A stretch of 64,000 nt of DNA from Paraburkholderia guartelaensis (GCF_004353905.1 NZ_SMOD01000029.1:44468-108467), one strand, 5' to 3'. Shown: positions 25,415-33,794, numbered from the stretch's first letter. A program made the numbers and translations. The notes: generated by a model from the sequence alone, not told the origin.

Positions 25415-26508
25415 GCATGGCTGCGGGCGGCGCGGATCGCGAGCGTGACGTCGATACGGCGGAAAAGGGCGCCGCGGCCACGGCGCCGCGCCGCGCGACC
25501 ATCAGCGATGTGGCGCGCGAAGCCGGCACCGGCAAGACCAGCATCTCGCGCTATCTGAACGGCGAGCTGGGTGTGCTTTCGCCCGACCTGCGCGCGCGCA
25601 TCGAGGCGGCGATCGAGCGGCTCGACTATCGCCCCAACCAGATGGCGCGCGGGCTCAAGCGCGGCCGCAACCGTCTGCTCGGCCTGTTGCTCGCCGATCT
25701 CGCCAATCCCTATTCGGTGGAGATTCTGCAGGGCGTGGAGGAGGCGTGTCACGCGCTCGGCTACATGCCGCTCATCTGCCACGCGGCGAACGAAATCGAC
25801 ATGGAGCGGCGCTATCTGCAACTGCTCACCACGTATCGCGTGGAAGGCGTGATCGTCAATGCACTCGGCGTGCGTGAATCGATGCTGAAACCCGTGGGCA
25901 GCGGCGGCATTCCGGCCGTGCTGATCGACCGAACCGTCGACGGCCTGGATGCGGACATGGTCGGCCTCGACAACGCGGCGGCCGTGCGCGTCGGCACCGA
26001 GCATCTGCTTGCGCGCGGCTACGACGACATCGTGTTCGTCGTGCAGCCGTTCGAGCAGGTGAGTTCGCGGCGCGAGCGCGAAGCGGCGTTTCGCGAGTCG
26101 ATGCAGGCGACCAAAGGCGCGGCCCGCGGCCTCACGCACGTGCTCGATCTCCACGACGAAGCCGCCGTGCAAGCCGCACTCGCGACACTCGACACCCACG
26201 TGGCCCAGGCGCTCGCGCGTGGTGCGCGTTGCGCGTTGTTCGCGGCCAACGCGCCGGTAGCGCTGCGCCTCGCCTTGCATTTGAAGGCCGCCCTCGGCGC
26301 GCAGTGGCAGCAGCGCGTGGCGCTCGTCGCGATTGACGATCCGGAATGGGCCGAACTTGCCGGCATCACGACGATCCGCCAGCCTACGCGCGAGATCGGC
26401 TATCGCGCGGTGGAGTTCCTGCACGAGCGCATCGAGGGCGCGGCACCCAAGGCGCGCGCTGCGGCGTTCGAGGGCGAACTGGTGGTGAGGGCCTCGACGC
26501 TGGGGTGA
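25411..26508 (+). CDS. ptxS: PtxS-like LacI-family repressor of the kgu operon
   Basis: 365 aa. An N-terminal extension of about 28 residues precedes the LacI headpiece TISDVAREAGTGKTSISRYL (about 30-50), then the hinge DYRPNQMARGLKRGRNRLLG and a periplasmic-binding-protein-fold effector domain. PtxS represses kgu genes until it binds 2-ketogluconate. Here the gene is the last of the operon, coupled to kguD by an ATGA overlap, so repressor output should track operon expression. In Pseudomonas ptxS lies upstream of kguE, so the placement differs. Confidence 0.88.
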   Translation: MSMAAGGADRERDVDTAEKGAAATAPRRATISDVAREAGTGKTSISRYLNGELGVLSPDLRARIEAAIERLDYRPNQMARGLKRGRNRLLGLLLADLANPYSVEILQGVEEACHALGYMPLICHAANEIDMERRYLQLLTTYRVEGVIVNALGVRESMLKPVGSGGIPAVLIDRTVDGLDADMVGLDNAAAVRVGTEHLLARGYDDIVFVVQPFEQVSSRREREAAFRESMQATKGAARGLTHVLDLHDEAAVQAALATLDTHVAQALARGARCALFAANAPVALRLALHLKAALGAQWQQRVALVAIDDPEWAELAGITTIRQPTREIGYRAVEFLHERIEGAAPKARAAAFEGELVVRASTLG

Positions 26509-26667
26509 CTACAGCGGTATCGAGGGCACGGATTGCGGGCTGACTGAGCGTTCCGGCTGCGCGATTGCGAGCCTCTCGCGCAGCCGGGCCTGCGCGCAGG
26601 CGTCAATATCTGCGATCATTCGGGCTGCGGCGCGCGTGCTTGCGTGCCGAACGTCATAAGGAAGCCC

Positions 26668-27477
26668 ATGTCCGTAGCCCCGATCACGCTCGTCTGCCTT
26701 TCGCTCGCGACGCTGTTCGTCGCCGCCTTGCCCGTATCGCTCTATCGCCGGCTGCGCGTGCCGTTCGCGCTCGACTGGCGCGATACGATCACGGGCGTCG
26801 CCATCTTCGCGTTGTTCGCGACTGTGATCGAGCGCGCCATCAACGACTACATGCTGCACGGCAACGCCGCCGTCGCGCAGGTCCTTTCGAATCCTGTTTT
26901 CTTCGTGCTGTACGGAGCGCTCGCCGCGGGCGTGTGCGAGGAGGTCGGGCGCTATATCGCCATGCGGGTCATCGCGCGCCGCGGCGCGGGCAAGCCCAAC
27001 GCGCCCGCAGACAGCACGGCCTTCGGCTACGGCATCGGCCATGCGGGCGCAGAGGCGTGGTTCGTCGGCGTGCTCGTGCAGCTGCAATGGATCGTGTTCG
27101 CGGTGCTCGCGAATCGCGGCGATCTCGACGAGCATCTCTCCAATCTCACGATGGACTCGGTCTTGCGCGTGCATCTGATTCTCGCTAGCCTTTCGCCGCT
27201 CTTCGCGGGCGTGTTCGCGCTCGAGCGCACGGCTGCGTTCGTGTTCCAGATTGCCTTGTCGGTGCTGATGTGGCGCGGCGTGCGCGCGGGATGGAAGGGG
27301 ATTTTGCCGCTCGCGATCCTCGTGCACGCGCTCATCGACGTGCCTGCCGCGATGTACCAGGCGCGTGTCGTGCCGCTCGTGGCCGTGGACAGTTTGTATG
27401 TGGTGGCGGCCGTGGTCGTCGCCGTCGTGCTTTTCAGGACGTGCCGCCCGCAGCGGCGCGTCGCACGCGCGGCTTGA
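26668..27477 (+). CDS. YhfC-family intramembrane glutamic-type protease
   Basis: 269 aa with seven or eight hydrophobic segments. The Glu pair and Arg of the CPBP/YhfC/PrsW group are present as GVCEEVGRY (Glu91, Glu92), followed by GYGIGHAGAEA (His125, Glu129), the expected second and third active-site motifs inside membrane helices. Such proteins cleave membrane substrates; the bacterial YhfC targets are unknown. The ATG at 26668 has AAGGAAG upstream. It begins 159 bp after ptxS and is followed after 33 bp by a small DUF3022-like gene. Confidence 0.78.
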   Translation: MSVAPITLVCLSLATLFVAALPVSLYRRLRVPFALDWRDTITGVAIFALFATVIERAINDYMLHGNAAVAQVLSNPVFFVLYGALAAGVCEEVGRYIAMRVIARRGAGKPNAPADSTAFGYGIGHAGAEAWFVGVLVQLQWIVFAVLANRGDLDEHLSNLTMDSVLRVHLILASLSPLFAGVFALERTAAFVFQIALSVLMWRGVRAGWKGILPLAILVHALIDVPAAMYQARVVPLVAVDSLYVVAAVVVAVVLFRTCRPQRRVARAA

Positions 27478-27510
27478 GTGCGCGCGTCTTACTTCTTTTT
27501 TCTGGCATCA

Positions 27511-27876
27511 ATGGAAGCCTATCTGTTTGAATGCGCGAGCCCCGATTTCGACGAGCTCGCCCGCGTGATCGCCGACATCTTTCCCGAGCAGACGCGCTTT
27601 GCCGAAGAGCCGAACGAGAACGGCGTGCCGCAACTGGTTGTGCACTGGGTGGCGATGCGCTTCGGCTCGAAGGCGCGCCGCATGGCGCTCACGGTGGCAA
27701 TCGCGCCCGCCGCGCTCGCACGCTATCGCGCATTGCCGCCGCGGCTGCGCGGGCGCAGCTTCGCGGTGTTACGGGCCTACGTGGAGGCGACGATCGAATC
27801 GCTCGAGGAACAGCACGCGAAGGGCGAAGACGTGCCGCACGAGGTGACGATCGCGCTGGACGAAGAATTTGCGTAG
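27511..27876 (+). CDS. Small conserved protein, DUF3022-like
   Basis: 121 aa from the ATG at 27511; a GTG at 27478 adds 11 hydrophobic residues and cannot be ruled out. The protein opens MEAYLFECASPDFDELARVI and continues with ENGVPQLVVHWVAMRFGSKA, an alpha/beta pattern that I associate with DUF3022, a proteobacterial family without known function. No signal peptide from the chosen start. Same strand and close behind the YhfC-type protease, possibly cotranscribed. Converges with the PGDYG gene; a 7-bp inverted repeat (CTTCAAG/CTTGAAG, 27885-27906) lies between them. Confidence 0.6.
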   Translation: MEAYLFECASPDFDELARVIADIFPEQTRFAEEPNENGVPQLVVHWVAMRFGSKARRMALTVAIAPAALARYRALPPRLRGRSFAVLRAYVEATIESLEEQHAKGEDVPHEVTIALDEEFA

Positions 27877-27945
27877 CGGGTTGACTTCAAGCGCGTTGAC
27901 TTGAAGCGATGGGCGCATCGCGCCCGGTCAGCGTTGCGCTGCGAG

Positions 27946-28380
27946 TCAGTCGACGAGCTTGTAGACCTTGGCGAAACGTGCAGCCTGCACGACGCCATAG
28001 TCGCCGGGCGCGTACTGCATGACCCAGTCGCCGGCTACGCCGCTGAGCCGGTCGCCACCTGCCGAACGCACGAGCGTGAACGGCTCGTCCATGCGCCTGG
28101 CGAGCACCACGACCTGGTGGTTGCGGTACGCGCCTGCGTCGCCGTGGGCGAGGGTATCGCTCGCCGGCAGGTACTTCGCATCGAACCGGTCGCGCGAGAC
28201 GACCCAGCGATCGCCGGTCGAACCGGTGATGATCGCGTCGCCGGGCGCATAGCGGTTCGGGCCTTCGAGGCTCATCAGCTCGCCGGCAACGGCTGCGAAC
28301 TCGACGCTCACGGTCTCGTCCTTGACGACGCGCTGTGCGGCGGGGTCGACACGCAGGTCGAGTTGGGTCAGTTCAATCAT
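27946..28380 (-). CDS. PGDYG-motif protein
   Basis: 144 aa, soluble. It carries the name-giving motif of the PGDYG family near the C-terminus (VMQYAPGDYGVVQAARFAKV) and an internal near-copy (NRYAPGDAIITGSTGDRWVV), so the fold may be a duplicated small beta domain. The start ATG at 28380 opens MIELTQLDLRVDPAAQRVVK. The family occurs mainly in Burkholderiales and related bacteria; function unknown. No operon partner: the upstream neighbour on this strand is the Spy-like gene, 158 bp away across a strong hairpin. Confidence 0.75.
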   Translation of the reverse strand: MIELTQLDLRVDPAAQRVVKDETVSVEFAAVAGELMSLEGPNRYAPGDAIITGSTGDRWVVSRDRFDAKYLPASDTLAHGDAGAYRNHQVVVLARRMDEPFTLVRSAGGDRLSGVAGDWVMQYAPGDYGVVQAARFAKVYKLVD

Positions 28381-28424
28381 GGCGGCAGCAGCGGACGGGC
28401 TTCACAAAAACGGATTCCAGAGAA

Positions 28425-28456
28425 GCGACGGCCGGGCGAAACTGCCCGGCCGTCGC
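28425..28456 (-). terminator. Strong hairpin downstream of Spy-like gene
   Basis: Perfect 13-bp stem GCGACGGCCGGGC / GCCCGGCCGTCGC with a 6-nt loop, about 80 bp after the Spy-like stop. No T-run, so either a weak terminator or an mRNA-stabilising end. Confidence 0.5.
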
Positions 28457-28538
28457 GCGGTCCGCAAGGGTACCCTGGATCGGGCCGTTGCGCACGCATG
28501 GGAGCGTGGCCCGATTGGCGGATGCGCCTGACTTCTTC

Positions 28539-29090
28539 TTACTGCGCGGCCGGCGTGCTGGCCGCTTCGGTGTCGCTCGCTGCGGCGCCTGCGGACGGCT
28601 TGGCCTTGCCCTTGTGCTTCGGATGCGCCGGCTTGCCCGACGGGCCGTGCTCATTGCCGTGGCGGAAGGCCTGATCGGCGAGCTTCTTCTGTTCCGGCGA
28701 GAGGCTCGTGTAGAGCGGCTCGAACGCCGAGACCAGCTTCTGCATGTCGTCCGCGTGCGCCTGGGCGATCTGCGCGTACTGCTTCATGTCGTCGAGCGCG
28801 TTGCGCGAGTTTTCGCTTTCAGCACGCTGCTTGAAGAGACTCGCCATGGTCTCGCCGTTGCTGCGCATGGTGTCGGCGAACGTCTTCCATTGCGGTTCTT
28901 GCTCGGGCGTGATCTTGAGCTGCGTATGCAGCCACGTGATACGTTCCTCGACACGCTGCTGATGCTGTGCGGCGCGCACATCGGCGCTCGACGCAGCGGC
29001 GGCGGTATCCGAAGCGGCCGGAGCGGCGCTTTGCGCAAACGCACCGCTCATCGAGAGCGAGGCGGCAAGGATGACGAAAGCTTTCTTCAT
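28539..29090 (-). CDS. Spy/CpxP-like periplasmic LTxxQ-type protein
   Basis: 183 aa. Signal peptide 1-20 (MKKAFVILAASLSMSGAFAQ). The helical core has the CpxP/Spy type motif LKITPEQEPQWKTF and later SLSPEQKKLADQAFR, the second LTxxQ-like repeat. The C-terminal tail is basic and Ala/Pro/Lys-rich (HPKHKGKAKPSAGAAASD). Spy-type proteins are periplasmic chaperones; CpxP-type members tune envelope-stress sensors. The ATG at 29090 has AAGGAG at good spacing. No Cpx or Zra genes lie alongside. Divergent from the Lrp-type regulator. Confidence 0.82.
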   Translation of the reverse strand: MKKAFVILAASLSMSGAFAQSAAPAASDTAAAASSADVRAAQHQQRVEERITWLHTQLKITPEQEPQWKTFADTMRSNGETMASLFKQRAESENSRNALDDMKQYAQIAQAHADDMQKLVSAFEPLYTSLSPEQKKLADQAFRHGNEHGPSGKPAHPKHKGKAKPSAGAAASDTEAASTPAAQ

Positions 29091-29316
29091 TGTGACTCCT
29101 TGAATCATTTCGTAGCGGGTAGCATGGCCAGAATGCCTGCAGCCGTTATTAGTACCACGTTCTCGCTACGCCACGCCCCGGCTGCGACACTTGCTTACAA
29201 ACGAAACGCGTGGAAATACCCGTCGCGCATGGCTTGCGCGCCGCGACCGCCGCCCGGCGCGCGCAACCACGCGCGATAATGTCGCCGTCCAGACTTCCCA
29301 TACAGACCGCCGCCCG

Positions 29317-29781
29317 ATGAGACCTCCGCGCCTCGATCAACTCGACGACCTCGACCGCAGCCTCGTCGCGCTGCTGCAGGAAAACGCGCGCGAAAGCGTC
29401 GCGAATCTCGCACGGCGCCTGGGCGTCGCTCGCACCACGGTGCTTGCGCGCATCGAGCGGCTCGAGCGCACCCAGGTGATCGCGGGCTACGGGGTACGCC
29501 TTGGCCAGGACGTGCTCGACGCGAGCCTGCAGGCGTGGGTCGGGCTCATCATCGCGCCGCGCCATGGGCCCGATGTGCAAAAGCGCCTCGGCAAGATGCC
29601 CGAAGTGCAGTTGCTGTGCGCGGTGAGCGGCGAGTACGACTACGTAGCGTGGCTGCGCGCCGATTCGCCCGACCGCCTCAACGATCTGCTCGACCAGATT
29701 GGCGGCATGCCCGGCGTGGAGCGCACGACCACGTCGATCGTGCTCGCGCGCAAGGTCGATCGCGGCTCGGTGACGGGCTGA
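29317..29781 (+). CDS. Lrp/AsnC-family transcriptional regulator
   Basis: 154 aa, exact family length. The helix-turn-helix is at about 6-55 (LDDLDRSLVALLQENARESV, then ANLARRLGVARTTVLARIER) and the C-terminal RAM/effector domain follows (VQLLCAVSGEYDYVAWLRAD). Such regulators bind amino acids and act as octamers on multiple inverted sites. The adjacent downstream gene codes for a lysine/saccharopine-dehydrogenase-like enzyme, and the 197-bp spacer contains nested inverted repeats, so local control in response to an amino acid (perhaps lysine) is likely (inference). Confidence 0.9.
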   Translation: MRPPRLDQLDDLDRSLVALLQENARESVANLARRLGVARTTVLARIERLERTQVIAGYGVRLGQDVLDASLQAWVGLIIAPRHGPDVQKRLGKMPEVQLLCAVSGEYDYVAWLRADSPDRLNDLLDQIGGMPGVERTTTSIVLARKVDRGSVTG

Positions 29782-29823
29782 AATACGGGCCGGCCGACGG
29801 GGCACTCTCCATCGATATCGCAT

Positions 29824-29865
29824 GATTTCGTCATTTCGACGAAATCGATCGTCACAATGACGAAA
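29824..29865. promoter_or_regulatory. Nested inverted repeats, candidate Lrp-type operator
   Basis: Two overlapping inverted repeats: GATTTCGT (29824-29831) with ACGAAATC (29839-29846), 7-bp spacer; and TTTCGTCATT (29826-29835) with AATGACGAAA (29856-29865), 20-bp spacer. The pattern of alternating half-sites suits an oligomeric Lrp/AsnC protein. Lies 113 bp before the dehydrogenase gene. Confidence 0.65.
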
Positions 29866-29978
29866 ATCACGGTCGAAACGCGTCGTTTTGCGTCTACAAA
29901 CCGTTTTTGTCTCTCCCTAGACTGTGTTTGAGCGGGCGCTGCCCATCCCCAAGCATAGAAAACCAAAGGAGATGACAC

Positions 29979-31082
29979 ATGAAAGTTGCGATTGCAGGCG
30001 CCGGCCTGATCGGCCACACCATTGCCCATATGCTGCGCGAGAGCGGCGACTACGAAGTCGCGGCTTTCGACCGCGATGCGAAATCGCTCGAGCCGCTCGC
30101 GGCGCAGGGCATTCCAACCGCGCGCGTCGATTCCGGCGACGCCGCCGCACTGCGCGGCGCGCTGGAAGGTTACGACGTGCTGATCAACGCGCTGCCGTAT
30201 TACCTGGCTGTGAATGTCGCCTCGGCGGCGAAGGGCGCGGGCGTTCATTACTTCGACCTGACCGAAGACGTGCGCGCGACCCACGCGATCCGTGCGCTGG
30301 CCGAGGGCGCCGATCATGTCTTCATGCCGCAGTGTGGTCTCGCGCCCGGCTTCATCGGCATTGCGGCGCATGCGCTCGCGAGCCGCTTCACCGAGATTCG
30401 CGACGTCAAGATGCGCGTAGGCGCGCTGCCGCAGTTCCCCACCAACGCGCTCAAGTACAACCTCACGTGGAGCGTGGACGGCCTCATCAACGAGTATTGC
30501 CAGCCGTGCGAAGCGATCCGCGAAGGCCGCACGCAGTGGGTGCAGCCGCTCGAAGGCCTCGAGCATTTCTCGCTCGACGGCGTGGAGTACGAGGCCTTCA
30601 ATACCTCGGGCGGTTTGGGCACGCTGTGCGAGACGCTTTCGGGCAAAGTGGAGTCGCTCGACTACAAGTCGGTGCGCTATCCGGGTCATCGCGCGCTCAT
30701 GCAGTTCCTGCTCGAAGACCTGCGCCTTTCCAGCGACCGCGACACGCTCAAGTCCATCATGCGCCGCTCGGTGCCCGCCACGGAGCAGGACGTCGTGCTG
30801 ATCTTCATGACGGTGACCGGCATGCGCGACGGCAAGCTCGTGCAGGAAGTGTTCACGCGCAAGATCTTCGCGAAGACGGTGTGCGGCGTGCCCATGAGCG
30901 CGATCCAGATCACCACGGCCGGCGCCATGTGCGCGGTGCTCGATCTGTTCCGCGAAAAGCGTCTGCCGCAAGCCGGATTCGTGCGCCAGGAGCAGGTGTC
31001 GCTCCAGCAGTTCCTTGCGAACCGCTTTGGTCAGGTGTACGAAGGCGCGACGCTCGACAGCCGCGCGAAGGTGGCGGCCTGA
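29979..31082 (+). CDS. Saccharopine dehydrogenase family / L-lysine dehydrogenase-like oxidoreductase
   Basis: 367 aa. An N-terminal Rossmann fold has GAGLIGHTIAHMLRESGDYE (near residue 7), the C-terminal half is the saccharopine-dehydrogenase type catalytic domain with LAPGFIGIAAHALAS and TSGGLGTLCETLSG. Length and architecture match L-lysine 6-dehydrogenase-type enzymes, which oxidise the epsilon-amino group of lysine, rather than the longer bifunctional saccharopine enzymes. The ATG at 29979 has AAGGAG 7 nt upstream. It follows the Lrp-type regulator. Substrate is not proven from the sequence. Confidence 0.83.
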   Translation: MKVAIAGAGLIGHTIAHMLRESGDYEVAAFDRDAKSLEPLAAQGIPTARVDSGDAAALRGALEGYDVLINALPYYLAVNVASAAKGAGVHYFDLTEDVRATHAIRALAEGADHVFMPQCGLAPGFIGIAAHALASRFTEIRDVKMRVGALPQFPTNALKYNLTWSVDGLINEYCQPCEAIREGRTQWVQPLEGLEHFSLDGVEYEAFNTSGGLGTLCETLSGKVESLDYKSVRYPGHRALMQFLLEDLRLSSDRDTLKSIMRRSVPATEQDVVLIFMTVTGMRDGKLVQEVFTRKIFAKTVCGVPMSAIQITTAGAMCAVLDLFREKRLPQAGFVRQEQVSLQQFLANRFGQVYEGATLDSRAKVAA

Positions 31083-31086
31083 TATC

Positions 31087-31680
31087 TCAGGTCGATGCCG
31101 TTGCCGACACGATGCGCTCGAGCAAGGCGTCGTAGTCGGCCGCGGCGGGCGCGCTGTTGTCGAAGAGCAGAAGGCCGTCGAGCTGCGTGCCCGACGGCAT
31201 GAAGCGCCGCTGTCGGTATTCGTCCCAGTGAGCGAGTTTGTAGGCGTCGATCGGATGGGCGCGCGCGACGATGCGCGCGTGCGCCGTTTCCTCGCTCGTA
31301 TGCACCCACACCACGGTAAGCCCCACCTCCTGACCGACGCCGAGCCAGGCTCGGTCGAACAGCTTGCGCTCGCGCACTTCGCGCGAAAGCGGGCCGACCA
31401 CGAGCGCGCTCACGCCAAGCTCGAGGTTTTCGCGGGCAGTGTCGATGAGCCCGCGGTACTCGGGTTCGCGAAAATGCTGCAGGAAGAGCGGGCTGTCGCG
31501 ATCGTTCGGGTCGCGCGTGAGCGCGCCCATCGCGGCGGCGCTATAGCTGCCGTAGAGCGTGTCCTTGTCGAGCAGACAGAACGGCTCGCCGGTCTCGCGG
31601 GCGAGCGGGGCGAACAGGCTTTTGGCGAGCGACGTTTTACCTGCGCCGGCGTGGCCGCAGAAGAACACCAGTCTTGTCAC
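31087..31680 (-). CDS. P-loop kinase / AAA-family ATPase
   Basis: 197 aa. It opens with strand VFFCGHAGAGKTSLAKSLF carrying Walker A (Gly9 to Thr16). A later VHTSEETAHARIVARAH with ARI..R resembles the lid Arg of shikimate-kinase or chloramphenicol-phosphotransferase-type kinases; it is not a true AAA+ protein. It starts with GTG at 31680, which overlaps the stop of the CydX-like gene (GTGA), so the two are translationally coupled. Its 3' end is 4 bp from the convergent dehydrogenase gene. Substrate unknown; small-molecule kinase is the best guess. Confidence 0.75.
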   Translation of the reverse strand: MTRLVFFCGHAGAGKTSLAKSLFAPLARETGEPFCLLDKDTLYGSYSAAAMGALTRDPNDRDSPLFLQHFREPEYRGLIDTARENLELGVSALVVGPLSREVRERKLFDRAWLGVGQEVGLTVVWVHTSEETAHARIVARAHPIDAYKLAHWDEYRQRRFMPSGTQLDGLLLFDNSAPAAADYDALLERIVSATAST

Positions 31681-31856
31681 GGGCGGTGTGCCTCGCCGTG
31701 TTGTGTGCCGTCGTTTGCCGACGGGGCGTTATCCGTGCCGTTTTGCTCGTGCCCGTGTCCGTTCATGAATTTGCCGTTGGCCTCGAGCCACATCACGTTG
31801 ATGATGCCAAAGCCGAGCGCAACGCCGATGCCGAGGATCCACGAGAAGTACCACAT
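31677..31856 (-). CDS. cydX: CydX/YbgT-like cytochrome bd micropeptide, away from cydAB
   Basis: 59 aa. It opens MWYFSWILGIGVALGFGIIN followed by VMWLEANG, nearly the whole CydX/YbgT consensus (M-W-Y-F-x-W-I-L-G with one membrane helix and a conserved Asn). CydX stabilises the haem site of cytochrome bd oxidase in the inner membrane. Residues 31-59 form an unusual His/Gly/Asn-rich hydrophilic tail (NGHGHEQNGTDNAP...), beyond the roughly 37 residues of the E. coli protein. GAGGAGG lies 10 nt before the ATG. No cydA or cydB is in the window; the partner is the coupled P-loop kinase. Missed by length-filtered gene lists. Confidence 0.85.
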   Translation of the reverse strand: MWYFSWILGIGVALGFGIINVMWLEANGKFMNGHGHEQNGTDNAPSANDGTQHGEAHRP

Positions 31857-31997
31857 GGCCGTTGCCTCCTCTTAATGCCGGTTGCGAGCGCTGTCGCGCA
31901 TTCCCCAAAGCATATAACAACGATGATCGGTCTGGCGCCCGTACGGATATGATGGGCGCGAACCAGGAGCCAGAGGTCAGAAAAGGGGAAAGCGCCC

Positions 31998-32444
31998 ATG
32001 CCGCCTTTGCCGTCGCGCAGATCGATTGCGAGTCTCGCCGCCGCTGTCACGGTGGTCGCCGCGTTCGCACTCGGCGGCTGTGCCGAGGAGCAGCCGCAGC
32101 CCATGCCGTTCAAGCCCGTGCCGGCCGAGCGCATCCTGAAGCCGGGCTACACCGAGCCGGGCGAGGGCCTCGTGGCCGTGGACGTGCGCCGCGAGCGCAC
32201 CCGCAACGTCATCGTCAAATTCCGTGACGCGCCCGTCTACATCGACGGCGAGCCCGTGACCGACCTCATGGACGGCGAACACGTCACGTTCTACCTGAAG
32301 CCCGGCGTGCACCGCATCGCCGTGACGACGCAGTTCGATCCCGTGATCGAGCTGCGCTTCCTTGTGGATCCGCGCTACACCAACCGCGCGAGCGTCACCT
32401 TCGACAAGGATGACCGCATCGGCATCCGCCGCGTCGCGCAGTAG
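31998..32444 (+). CDS. Hypothetical lipoprotein
   Basis: 148 aa. The signal sequence ends in lipobox LGGC with Cys28, so an outer- or inner-membrane lipoprotein is predicted. The mature part is a compact beta-rich domain: AVDVRRERTRNVIVKFRDAP, then VYIDGEPVTDLMDGEHVTFY and LKPGVHRIAV, in the style of PEGA-like or small surface domains with a YIDGE...KPG turn. No family name assigned. It precedes corA by 194 bp on the same strand, perhaps by chance. Confidence 0.75.
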   Translation: MPPLPSRRSIASLAAAVTVVAAFALGGCAEEQPQPMPFKPVPAERILKPGYTEPGEGLVAVDVRRERTRNVIVKFRDAPVYIDGEPVTDLMDGEHVTFYLKPGVHRIAVTTQFDPVIELRFLVDPRYTNRASVTFDKDDRIGIRRVAQ

Positions 32445-32638
32445 CCTCCCAGTTCGCCGCCGCCGTTGCACGGCGGGCACGGGCAGTGCTCTCTGGCGCC
32501 AGTCAGGCCCCGTCAGGCGGGCGCAGGCCGCCCGGGAACCCCGTCCAGGCGGCGCCGGTCAACGGAACACCTTACACTTGGCAACCGGTGCAACTCGAAG
32601 CTGCGCGGGCGCGACCCGCCGCCCGGAAGAAAAGGAAC

Positions 32639-33616
32639 ATGCTAATCAACTGCGTCGCGTATCAAGGCGGCAAGAAACTGGCCGACGTCACGGTCGAAGC
32701 CATCAGCGACTATCTGGCGAAACCCGAGTGTTTCGTGTGGGTCGCGCTCAAGGATCCGGACGCCGGTGAAATGGCAGCGATGAAGGAGGAGTTCGGCCTG
32801 CATGCGCTCGCTATCGAAGACGTGATGAACGGCAACCAGCGCCCGAAAATCGAGGAATACGGCGACACGCTCTTTTGCGTGCTCCACACGCTCGAACTCG
32901 ACGACGACGGCGAAGTCATCACAGGCCAGGTGAACGTATTCGCCGGGCCCAATTTCGTGCTGTCGGTGCGCCACCGCGCGCAGCAGGGTTTCACCGACGT
33001 TCGCGCGCGCTGCGAGCGCGAGCCCGAATTGCTGCGCGAAGGCTCCGGGTTCGTGCTCTACGCGCTCATGGACAGCGTGGTCGACCGCTACGCGCCCGTG
33101 CTCGAAACGCTCTCCGGCGAAGTCGAGGAGCTCGAGGACCGCATCTTCGACAAGCACGATCTCGCGGGCTCACGCGCGATCATCGAGGATCTCTACTCGC
33201 TCAAGCGCCGTCTCGTGATCCTCGCGCATCACGTCACGCCGCTCGTCGATGCCGTCGGCAAACTGGTGGGCTGGCGCATTCCGCAGATCTGCGTGGGTAT
33301 GCAGGCGTACTACCGCGACGTGTACGACCACCTCGTGCGAGTGTCGAACATGATCGACGCCCGCCGCGAAATGATCGTCACGGCCATCCAGGTGAATCTC
33401 GGCATGATCTCGCTCGCGGAGAACGAGGTGACCAAGCGCCTCGGTTCGTTTGCCGCGCTCTTCGCCGTGCCGACGATGATTGCGGGTATCTACGGCATGA
33501 ACTTCGAGCATATTCCGGAGCTGCATTTCAGGTTTGGCTACCAGATCTGCCTCGCCGCCATGCTGGTTCTGGATATCTTCCTCTTTTTCCTGTTTCGTCG
33601 TATTAACTGGCTTTAA
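32639..33616 (+). CDS. corA: CorA-family magnesium/cobalt transporter
   Basis: 325 aa, typical CorA length. A large cytoplasmic alpha/beta and coiled-coil domain (1-255) is followed by two membrane helices at the C-terminus; the pore motif GIYGMNFEHIPEL carries the signature Gly-Met-Asn at the end of the first helix, and the chain ends in a basic RRINWL tail. Pentamers form Mg2+-gated channels in the inner membrane. The ATG at 32639 has AAAGGAA upstream, which excludes longer frames. No riboswitch-like structure is evident upstream. Confidence 0.93.
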   Translation: MLINCVAYQGGKKLADVTVEAISDYLAKPECFVWVALKDPDAGEMAAMKEEFGLHALAIEDVMNGNQRPKIEEYGDTLFCVLHTLELDDDGEVITGQVNVFAGPNFVLSVRHRAQQGFTDVRARCEREPELLREGSGFVLYALMDSVVDRYAPVLETLSGEVEELEDRIFDKHDLAGSRAIIEDLYSLKRRLVILAHHVTPLVDAVGKLVGWRIPQICVGMQAYYRDVYDHLVRVSNMIDARREMIVTAIQVNLGMISLAENEVTKRLGSFAALFAVPTMIAGIYGMNFEHIPELHFRFGYQICLAAMLVLDIFLFFLFRRINWL

Positions 33617-33727
33617 GGCGGGCTCTGAGGCGGGGCGGGCGTTGCTGCGGCGCCGCATTGCCGGCAGCGACGCCAGCAACAGAGCGAAGTTGACATCGCT
33701 CAGCGCCTGCGCCGAGAATGGCCCGGC

Positions 33728-33742
33728 AGAAAACGTTTGCGC
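33728..33742. promoter_or_regulatory. RbsR-type operator candidate before rbsB
   Basis: GCAGAAAACGTTTGC-like site with a perfect AAACGTTT core (33731-33738), 56 bp before the rbsB start. The core equals that of the E. coli RbsR site and other LacI-family operators with a central CG. The matching regulator is the fourth gene of the operon. Confidence 0.6.
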
Positions 33743-33794
33743 ATAACCAGAAAGCAGGGCCCAGCCGGGCCCGACAAACCGGAGACTTCCAGAA

